A stretch of DNA of 6,690 bases from Alphaproteobacteria bacterium (GTDB lineage: Bacteria; Pseudomonadota; Alphaproteobacteria; Bin95): assembly GCA_022822125.1 (NCBI GenBank), contig JAJECF010000159.1, forward strand, positions 1-6,690, read 5' to 3'. A program made the translations under genes and the position numbers. Positions 1 through 4,606 of this stretch are shown here, piece by piece (position 1 is the stretch's first letter; the number at the start of each line of letters is the position of its first letter). Below the pieces are notes generated by a model. The model saw only the letters and a program-made list of their open reading frames with translations. It had not been told where the DNA came from and did no database searches.

Positions 1-1
1 C

Positions 2-295
2 ACCGTCGGCCACATGGCGATGCTGCATGGCTGCCTCGTCGGCGACGGCACGGTGATCGGCATCGGCGCGGTGGTGCTGAACGGGGCGAAGATCGGCAGC
101 AATTGCGTCATCGCCTCCAAGGCGCTGGTGCGCGAGAACGCCGAGATCCCCGACAATTCCATGGTGGTCGGCATTCCCGGCAGGGTCATCCGGCAGGTGA
201 CGCCGGAGATGTCCGCCTTCTTCGCCGAGCAGAACCAGTGGTATGTGACCAACCGGGCCCGCTTCAAGGAAAGCCTCCGGCCCCAGGACGACTGA
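2..295 (+). CDS. Gamma-carbonic anhydrase / CaiE-PaaY-like hexapeptide-repeat protein, C-terminal part
   Basis: The 5' end lies outside the window; 97 residues are visible, ending at TGA 293-295. The visible part opens with TVGHMAMLHGC, which contains the H-x4-H pair that supplies two of the three metal-binding histidines in gamma-class carbonic anhydrases. Hexapeptide-repeat (left-handed beta-helix) rungs follow: GDGTVIGIGAVVLNGAKIG, then SNCVIASKALV, then the typical family end 'IPDNSMVVGIPGRVIRQVT'. The last ~30 residues form the usual C-terminal helix. Family members are trimeric cytoplasmic proteins; some hydrate CO2, while PaaY-type members hydrolyse CoA thioesters and CaiE sits in carnitine operons. 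The next gene, 24 bp downstream, is a CaiB-family CoA-transferase, so a CaiE/PaaY-like role in CoA metabolism is an attractive inference. The sequence does not decide between carbonic anhydrase and thioesterase. An internal ATG at 14 is not the start, because homology continues upstream of it. Confidence 0.9.
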   Translation, partial: TVGHMAMLHGCLVGDGTVIGIGAVVLNGAKIGSNCVIASKALVRENAEIPDNSMVVGIPGRVIRQVTPEMSAFFAEQNQWYVTNRARFKESLRPQDD

Positions 296-319
296 CCGAC
301 CGACCAGCGAGAGACCGAC

Positions 320-1543
320 ATGACCGACGACAGCAACCGCGCCCTTGCGGGCGTCCGCGTGCTCGACCTGACGCAATTCGAGGCGGGCCCCTCCTGCACC
401 GAGGCGCTGGCCTGGCTCGGCGCCGACGTGGTGAAGGTCGAGCGGCCGGGCTCCGGCGAGCAGGGCCGCTTCGCCTCCACCGACCGGCCGGGCGTGGACA
501 GCTACTATTTCATGCTGCTGAACGCGAACAAGAAGAGCGTCACCGTCAACCTGAAGAGCCCGGAGGGGCTGGAGACGGTGAAGGCCATGATCGGCCAGGC
601 CGACGTGATGATCGAGAACTTCGCGCCGGGCGCGATCGAGCGCCTCGGCCTCGGCTACGATGTGGCGAAGGAAATCAATCCGCGCATCATCTACGCCCAG
701 GTGAAGGGCTTCGCGCGCGGCGGCCCCTACGAGAAGTTCCTGTCCTTTGACATGATCGGCAAGGCGGTGGGCGGCGTCATGGCGATCACCGGCGACCCGG
801 ACGGGCGGCCGATCAACCCCGGCCCCACCATCGGCGACACCGGGACCGGCCTGCACATGGCGATCTCGATCCTGGGCGCGCTCTACCAGCGCGGCCGCAC
901 CGGCAAGGGCCAGCATATCGAGGTCGCGATGCAGGACGCGATGATCAACTACTGCCGGCTCGCCTATGCCGTGCAGGCGACTACCGGCGCAGCGGCGCCC
1001 CGGCGCGGCAACGAGGTCATCATGGCGGGCAGCGCGCCCTCGGACGTGTTCCTCTGCGCGCCCGGCGGGCCCAACGACTATGTCTACATCTACACCACCC
1101 GCGCCTCGAACCTCCACTGGGAGCGGCTTTGCGAGGTGATCGGCAGGCCGGAACTCAAGGATGACCCCCGCTTCGCCAACGCCCCCGCGCGCTCCGCCAA
1201 CCAGAAGGATCTGGACGAGGCGATCACCGCCTGGACCTCTGAGCGCAGCAAGGAGGAGGCGATGCGGGCCATCGGCGCGGCCGGCGTTCCCGTTGGCGCG
1301 GTGTTCGATTCCAAGGAGCTGTCCGACAGCGAGGATATGCGCGCGCGCGGCATTTTCCAGACCGTGAACCACCCCGAGCGCGGCGACTTCCTGATGCCGG
1401 GCTGGCCGGTGAAGATGTCGGGCAACGATGTGCCGGTCGAATGCTCTCCCACGCTCGGCGAACACACCGACGAGGTGCTGTCGGACTGGCTTGGCCTCTC
1501 CGGCGGCGAGGTGGAGGCGCTGCGCGACAAGGGCGCCGTCTGA
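320..1543 (+). CDS. Class III CoA-transferase (CaiB/BaiF family), formyl-CoA-transferase-like
   Basis: This 407-residue protein has the usual family length and would transfer CoA between carboxylic acids in the cytoplasm through an aspartyl-CoA thioester. The N-terminal CoA-binding fold reads LAGVRVLDLTQFEAGPSC (9-26), then AWLGADVVKVERPG (31-44). NANKKSVTVNLKS (68-80) and ENFAPGAIERLGLGY (99-113) are further family blocks. IGDTGTGLHM (171-180) carries D173, which aligns from memory with catalytic Asp169 of formyl-CoA transferase (Frc). TGKGQHIEVAMQDA (194-207) and the C-terminal LGEHTDEVL (379-387) also match Frc-type enzymes. The glycine-rich active-site loop of Frc (GGGGQ) appears replaced by MAGSAPSD (235-242), so formyl-CoA/oxalate specificity is doubtful. 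The start is the first ATG after gene 1, with only a weak purine stretch (about 307-313). Tight spacing with its neighbours suggests an operon. Family assignment is firm; substrate is unknown. Confidence 0.95.
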   Translation: MTDDSNRALAGVRVLDLTQFEAGPSCTEALAWLGADVVKVERPGSGEQGRFASTDRPGVDSYYFMLLNANKKSVTVNLKSPEGLETVKAMIGQADVMIENFAPGAIERLGLGYDVAKEINPRIIYAQVKGFARGGPYEKFLSFDMIGKAVGGVMAITGDPDGRPINPGPTIGDTGTGLHMAISILGALYQRGRTGKGQHIEVAMQDAMINYCRLAYAVQATTGAAAPRRGNEVIMAGSAPSDVFLCAPGGPNDYVYIYTTRASNLHWERLCEVIGRPELKDDPRFANAPARSANQKDLDEAITAWTSERSKEEAMRAIGAAGVPVGAVFDSKELSDSEDMRARGIFQTVNHPERGDFLMPGWPVKMSGNDVPVECSPTLGEHTDEVLSDWLGLSGGEVEALRDKGAV

Positions 1544-1593
1544 GCGGCGGCATCCCCATCAGGAACCGATAGAACGAAGGAACTCTCCGTCCC

Positions 1594-2325
1594 ATGTCAG
1601 ACAATATCGCCGAGCAGCTGGCGCCGACCGGCGTGCTGCGCGCGGGCATCAACATGTCCAACTTCCTGCTCGTCACCGGCCGCACGGAGTCGGGCGATCC
1701 TGACGGGGTAAGCCCCGACATGGCCCGCGCGCTGGGCGAGCGGCTTGGCCTGCCGGTGAAGATGGTGCCCTTCGCCACTCCCGGCGAACTGGCGGATGCG
1801 GCCGCCGACGATGCCTGGGATATCGGCCTGATCGGCGCGGAGCCGCAGCGCGCGGAGAAGATCGCCTTCTCGCTCGCCTACTCCGAAATCGAGGCGACCT
1901 ACCTGGTGCCGCCGGGTTCGCCGATCCGCTCGATCGAAGAGGTGGACCGGCCCGGCATCCGCATCGCCGTTTCGGCCCGCAGCGCCTACGAGCTCTGGCT
2001 CTCGCGCAACATCCGGCATGCCGAGCTGGTGCTCGTGCAAGGCCTCGGCGCAGCTTTCGATCTGTTTGTCGAAAAGGGCTATGAGGCGCTCGCCGGCCTG
2101 CGGCCGGGGCTGATCGGCGATGTCGAGAAATTGCCCGGCGCGCGCATACTGGACGGGCAGTTTTCCGCCGTGCAGCAGGCCATCGGCGTGCCGCGCTCGC
2201 GGCCCGAAGCCGCCGCGGCCTTCGTTGCGGAATTTGTCGAGGAGGCCAAGACAAGCGGTCTTGTCGCCAGCCTGATCGCCCGCCACGGCGTTGAAGGCCG
2301 CCTCATGGTGGCCGCAGCGGGTTAG
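1594..2325 (+). CDS. Solute-binding-fold protein (SBP family 3 / periplasmic-binding type II), without signal peptide
   Basis: The 243-residue product has the family 3 ABC-transporter binding-protein fold. Strand 1 is GVLRAGINMSNFLLVTGR (13-30). Then follow DGVSPDMARALGERLGLPVKM (37-57), the hinge region WDIGLIGAEPQRAEKIAFS (75-93) and the ligand-lobe segment YSEIEATYLVPPGSPI (96-111). The second lobe starts near GIRIAVSARSAYELWL (121-136). The N-terminus (MSDNIAEQLAPTG) has no hydrophobic core, so the protein should stay in the cytoplasm, unlike a true transporter binding protein. No permease or ATPase gene is adjacent. It may be a cytoplasmic ligand binder or a diverged enzyme; binding of the substrate handled by the neighbouring CoA-transferase is only an inference. 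The ATG is preceded by AAGGAA at 1577-1582. The gene lies 50 bp after the CoA-transferase and 16 bp before the nucleosidase-like gene. Confidence 0.88.
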   Translation: MSDNIAEQLAPTGVLRAGINMSNFLLVTGRTESGDPDGVSPDMARALGERLGLPVKMVPFATPGELADAAADDAWDIGLIGAEPQRAEKIAFSLAYSEIEATYLVPPGSPIRSIEEVDRPGIRIAVSARSAYELWLSRNIRHAELVLVQGLGAAFDLFVEKGYEALAGLRPGLIGDVEKLPGARILDGQFSAVQQAIGVPRSRPEAAAAFVAEFVEEAKTSGLVASLIARHGVEGRLMVAAAG

Positions 2326-2341
2326 ACGCAGATCCCGGGCC

Positions 2342-3256
2342 ATGCTGCGCAAACTCGGCACGCTTGCCCTGGCGCTCACGGCCGGGTTCTGGTCGGCGGC
2401 CGCACATCCGGCCGGCAGCGATGCCCGGCTGACGGCCGTGGTCTCGGCCTTTCCTCCGGAGATGGCCGTGCTGCGGGCGGATCTAGAGGACGCGGCCTCG
2501 CAATCCGTCAACGGCGTCGAGTTCGTCACCGGCAGGCTCGAGGGCCGCGATGTCGTGCTGTTCCTCAGCGGCATCAGCATGGTCAATGCGGCGATGACGG
2601 TGCAGCTTGCGCTCGACCGCTTTCCCATCGACCGGATCGTCTTTTCCGGCATCGCCGGCGGCGTCGATCCCGGCCTCGATGTCGGCGATGTGGTGGTCGC
2701 CGAGCGTTGGGGCCAATATCTCGAAGCCGTCTTCGCGCGAAAGGTGGAGGACGGCTGGGAGAAACCGCCCTTCTTCCAATATCCCTACGCCAATTTCGCC
2801 ATGATGTTCCCGCGTTCGGTCACCGTGGCCCGCGCCGGCGCTGCAGAGCCCGAAACGCGCTTCTGGTTCCCCGCGGACGAAACAATGCTCGCCCAGGCCG
2901 GGCGCGCGGCGGCGGATGTCGAACTTGAGCGCTGCACCGGGGAGGGCAAGTGCCTGCCGCAGGCGCCGAAGATCGTCATCGGCGGCTCGGGCGTATCGGG
3001 CGGGGCTTTCATCGACAATGCGAAGTTCCGCGACTACGCCTTCCGCACCTTCGGGGCGCGCGTGCTCGACATGGAGAGCGCGGCCGCCGCCCATGTCGCT
3101 TGGGCGAACGACGTTCCCTTCATCGCCGTGCGCAGCCTCTCGGACCTTGCCGGCGGCAGCGGCCAGGCGAACCGGCTGGAGGTCTTCTTTCGCCTCGCGG
3201 CCGCCAATGCCGCCCGCGTCGTCAGGGCCCTGCTCCGGGAAATGCCGGACGGCTGA
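2342..3256 (+). CDS. Exported MTA/SAH-nucleosidase-like protein (PNP/UDP phosphorylase superfamily)
   Basis: The 304-residue product begins with a signal peptide: basic MLRK, a hydrophobic core from about L6 to A20, and likely cleavage near residues 21-24. The rest matches the nucleoside phosphorylase/5'-methylthioadenosine/S-adenosylhomocysteine nucleosidase (MTAN) fold. VVSAFPPEMAVL (33-44) carries E40, matching the conserved Glu12 of E. coli MTAN. SGIAGGVDPGLDVGDVVVAE (102-121) is the phosphate/ribose-loop region. DMESAAAAHVA (243-253) contains E245, and RSLSD (264-268) contains the likely catalytic D268. An insertion relative to short cytosolic MTANs, at about 122-205, holds a close cysteine pair (C198, C204), which could form a disulfide in the periplasm. 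MTAN hydrolyses adenine from MTA or SAH; here the substrate outside the cytoplasm is unknown. An upstream in-frame TTG at 2291 would overlap gene 3 and spoil the signal peptide, so ATG 2342 is preferred. It is the last complete gene of the apparent operon. Confidence 0.88.
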   Translation: MLRKLGTLALALTAGFWSAAAHPAGSDARLTAVVSAFPPEMAVLRADLEDAASQSVNGVEFVTGRLEGRDVVLFLSGISMVNAAMTVQLALDRFPIDRIVFSGIAGGVDPGLDVGDVVVAERWGQYLEAVFARKVEDGWEKPPFFQYPYANFAMMFPRSVTVARAGAAEPETRFWFPADETMLAQAGRAAADVELERCTGEGKCLPQAPKIVIGGSGVSGGAFIDNAKFRDYAFRTFGARVLDMESAAAAHVAWANDVPFIAVRSLSDLAGGSGQANRLEVFFRLAAANAARVVRALLREMPDG

Positions 3257-3285
3257 AACCGCAAAACGGAGAAGGAATGCGGGCC

Positions 3286-3402
3286 ATGCGCGCTCTCGAC
3301 ATCGCCGATTGCATCAACGACGCCTGCCCCTGGTCCGGCAATCCGGTTCAGGCCGATTCGTTGCCGGCAGGCTGCACACTGGATAGCTGTTGCCACTCTG
3401 TA
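3286..3402 (+). pseudogene. Truncated small ORF with 'CINDACPWSG' start, cut off at repeat element
   Basis: A strong purine-rich ribosome site, GGAGAAGGA (3268-3276), stands 9 nt before ATG 3286. The first 26 codons read MRALDIADCINDACPWSGNP and continue VQADSL. This is a clean gene-like start with a C-x4-C pair, resembling from memory the N-terminus of small alphaproteobacterial YHS/TRASH-like metal-binding proteins, which normally go on to a 'GFCNPGC' motif. That second part is absent in all three forward frames here. From about codon 27 the sequence loses gene character, and at 3403 the MITE-like repeat begins. The frame stays open by chance through the repeat to a TAG at 3685-3687. I read it as a gene whose 3' part was lost, with its start lying 29 bp after the operon's last stop. 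The exact break point between 3364 and 3402 is uncertain, and an unusual short functional peptide cannot be excluded. Confidence 0.5.
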
Positions 3403-3485
3403 ATACCAGCGGCCTCGACTATGGACTCATCCAACAGCACCGGGTTGAAACTCACGAGCAAATGCCGCCCGGCACCCCTGCCTCT

Positions 3486-3526
3486 CCTCATCCTGAGTAG
3501 CGCCCGCGCCAGCGGGCGCGTATCGA
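3486..3526 (+). repeat. REP-like palindromic unit (forward)
   Basis: TCCTCATCCTGAGTAG is followed by a perfect 7-bp stem, CGCCCGC/GCGGGCG with loop GCCA, and then CGTATCGAA. This is one of about eight related units in the window. Just after it, 3528-3553 carries AGCCTGTCCTGAGCCTGTCG, followed by AAGGGG, the reverse complement of the common intergenic repeat CTTCGACA.GCTCAGGACAG. Confidence 0.8.
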
Positions 3527-3575
3527 AAGCCTGTCCTGAGCCTGTCGAAGGGGACGTCCCGCCCGCGTCCAGCCC

Positions 3576-3613
3576 CCTCGATACGCGGCTGGCGCCGCTA
3601 CTCGGGATGAGGA
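3576..3613 (-). repeat. REP-like palindromic unit (reverse)
   Basis: CCTCGATACGCGGCTGGCGC continues to CGCTACTCGGGATGAGGA. It is the same unit as at 3486-3526 in inverted orientation, with stem GCGGC/GCCGC. Together the two units give the left element a large internal inverted structure. Confidence 0.8.
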
Positions 3614-3689
3614 CAAAGGACCGGGGCTACGGTAGGGAGGCGCCGCACAATCGGGTCCGATCAACGACCGTTGGTATGACGGGATAGTG

Positions 3690-3747
3690 ATGCGGAACGA
3701 ACCTGCGCAAGCCTGCTGAACGAAAAGGCAGGCCATGCGTTCCGCAT
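3690..3747. other. Two-tier stem-loop
   Basis: A perfect 10-bp outer stem, ATGCGGAACG (3690-3699) with CGTTCCGCAT (3738-3747), encloses an inner 6-bp stem, GCCTGC (3711-3716) with GCAGGC (3728-3733), whose loop is TGAACGAAAAG. It begins 13 bp after the left MITE-like element. There is no T-run on either side, so it is not an obvious intrinsic terminator. It may be a structured RNA, another small repeat or the remnant of an element end. Confidence 0.6.
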
Positions 3748-4063
3748 GGAGGTGGCTGGAATGGCGGAAGCGCGGACCATGCGGGCCTTCGATCGCTCCG
3801 TTCTCGTGAGCCGCTCCGCGGTTGGAGCCCGCAAGCGCCGGGGGGCCGAGATTCTCGCTGTCCTGCACGCAGGCCGCAGGCAGGGACGAACCGGCTTTGC
3901 GGGACCGGGCCGCCGGGGATCGTGCGGCCGGCGCCCGATGGTCCGGCGCCACATACGCATAGGAAATTCTTATGTCCGACATAATAAAACGGTCTTGGAC
4001 GCTTATTACCTGAGGCTGTTACCGTTCGACTCATCCGGGGCGCAATGGGGCGCGCCGGCGGGT
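3748..4063. other. Intergenic stretch with no recognised gene
   Basis: From 3748 to about 3950 the DNA is GC-rich with small palindromes, such as CCGGCGCC twice (3928-3935 and 3943-3950), and no protein I recognise. A frame upstream of and continuous with the Calx-beta gene is open from 3746, but its arginine- and glycine-rich translation looks non-coding. Base composition changes sharply at about 3951-4020, where an AT-rich stretch around a perfect palindrome is the most promoter-like part of the region. Confidence 0.6.
3970..3984. promoter_or_regulatory. Palindromic AT-rich site upstream of Calx-beta genes (possible operator/promoter)
   Basis: TTATGTCCGACATAA is a perfect inverted repeat with 7-bp arms around one base, in an AT-rich island in otherwise GC-rich DNA, 94 bp before ATG 4079. 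CATAAT (3980-3985) could act as a -10 box, though no clear -35 box stands at the usual distance. It could be an operator for a dimeric regulator; the regulator is unknown. Confidence 0.4.
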
Positions 4064-4070
4064 AAGGAGG
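4064..4070 (+). promoter_or_regulatory. Strong ribosome binding site deciding the start at 4079
   Basis: AAGGAGG lies 8 nt before ATG 4079. It is the best Shine-Dalgarno match in the window, and it fixes the start of the small Calx-beta gene although the frame is open far upstream. Confidence 0.85.
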
Positions 4071-4078
4071 ACGGAACG

Positions 4079-4546
4079 ATGAGGCACAGGACGGGTCAGG
4101 GAGCGCGGGCGCGGTGTGCGGCTCTCGCTGTCGCGATGCTGGCGGCGGGCGTGCTGGCCATCGCGCTGGTCTCGCCGTCGGCGCAGGCCGCGGAGGCCAC
4201 CGAGGGCGAGAAGATGGCCTTCACGGTGAAGATAGGAACCCCGCCGACAGGCATGTCGGTGCGCTACAAATACAAGACGGCCGACGGCTCGGCGGTCGAT
4301 GACGAGGATTACAAGGCCGCCACCGGCACGGTGACGTTCCCCGCAGGAGACACGGAAGAGACGGTCAGTGTGGAGACGGTGGACGACAGTGATGTCGAAG
4401 ACACCGAAGACTTCAAGCTCGAACTCTACGAACGGCAGTTCCAGGCGGCCTATCTGGGCACCTTGGCCTGGGTCGAGTTGCAGCAGAATTTCGAGGGCAT
4501 CCCGACCACGATGACACTGACCGGCGAGATCGAGGACAACGACTAG
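4079..4546 (+). CDS. Secreted single-domain Calx-beta protein
   Basis: The 155-residue product has a signal peptide: basic MRHRTGQGARARC, a hydrophobic core at about A14-V31, and likely cleavage after SAQA at residue 37. Almost all of the mature protein is one Calx-beta domain. ATEGEKMAFTVKI (40-52) corresponds to the '.NEG..' strand. VRYKYKTADGSAVDDEDYKA (61-80) is the family hallmark, followed by ATGTVTFPAGDTEETVSVET (81-100), DDSDVEDTEDFKLEL (102-116) and the terminal GEIEDND (149-155). The many acidic residues in the loops fit calcium binding as known for the fold. The usual first strand (V.F....Y) is missing, so the domain starts almost directly after the cleavage site. About 25 residues around 118-142 (RQFQAAYLGTLAWVELQQNF) are longer than the usual loop. 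There is no membrane anchor; it is probably periplasmic or extracellular. The gene lies 57 bp before a larger Calx-beta gene, so the two are likely co-transcribed. The exact role is unknown. Confidence 0.85.
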   Translation: MRHRTGQGARARCAALAVAMLAAGVLAIALVSPSAQAAEATEGEKMAFTVKIGTPPTGMSVRYKYKTADGSAVDDEDYKAATGTVTFPAGDTEETVSVETVDDSDVEDTEDFKLELYERQFQAAYLGTLAWVELQQNFEGIPTTMTLTGEIEDND

Positions 4547-4590
4547 ACGGCCCGCGCGCCCGAAGCACCCGGCCCGCAGAGCGAAACCCA

Positions 4591-4606
4591 AAGGATAAAA
4601 TGCATG
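4591..4606 (+). promoter_or_regulatory. Ribosome site with two overlapping start codons in different frames
   Basis: AAGGA (4591-4595) is followed by ATGCATG, which contains ATG 4600 (4 nt away) and ATG 4604 (8 nt away). With the present tract of 15 C, only ATG 4604 reads the long gene; ATG 4600 reaches TAA at 4645-4647 after 15 codons. With one C fewer, ATG 4600 would enter the long frame and ATG 4604 would leave it. Confidence 0.75.

Larger units (their letters stand above)
3403..3677 (+). repeat. MITE-like palindrome-rich element, left copy (275 bp)
   Basis: It begins ATACCAGCGG and ends CCGTTGGTAT, so its ends form imperfect terminal inverted repeats of about 10 bp. It contains no credible gene. 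Its reverse complement is clearly related to 6022-6269: shared blocks include CACCGGGTTGA.ACTCACG, AAATGCCGCCCGGC, CTCTCCTCATCCTGAGTAG, CGATACGCGGCTGGCGCCGC and GATCAACGACCG.TGGTAT. Compared with the right copy, it carries about 25 extra bases (3413-3437) after the left end. Its central REP-like stem also differs. No convincing target-site duplication is seen: TGTA lies before it and GACG after it. The size, ends and lack of coding capacity suggest a non-autonomous mobile element, which is inference. Confidence 0.75.

Noticed and set aside
103..750. Open frame overlapping the CoA-transferase start in another frame
   Set aside because: It is an arginine/glycine-rich shadow of two well-supported genes.
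2291..2341. TTG start at 2291 for the nucleosidase-like gene
   Set aside because: It would overlap the previous gene and place an arginine-rich segment before the signal peptide. The RRRSR run is not a proper twin-arginine motif.
1597..2652. 351-codon open frame on the - strand
   Set aside because: It runs antisense across the binding-fold gene and into the nucleosidase-like gene, with no recognisable domain.
3286..3687. A 133-residue protein reading through the left repeat element
   Set aside because: After the first 26 codons the frame only translates repeat DNA that has no protein-like character, and the related right copy is not part of any gene.
3746..4078. N-terminal extension of the small Calx-beta protein to a start at 3746
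   Set aside because: The extension is low-complexity R/G/A-rich sequence, whereas ATG 4079 has AAGGAGG at the ideal distance and a proper signal peptide directly after it.
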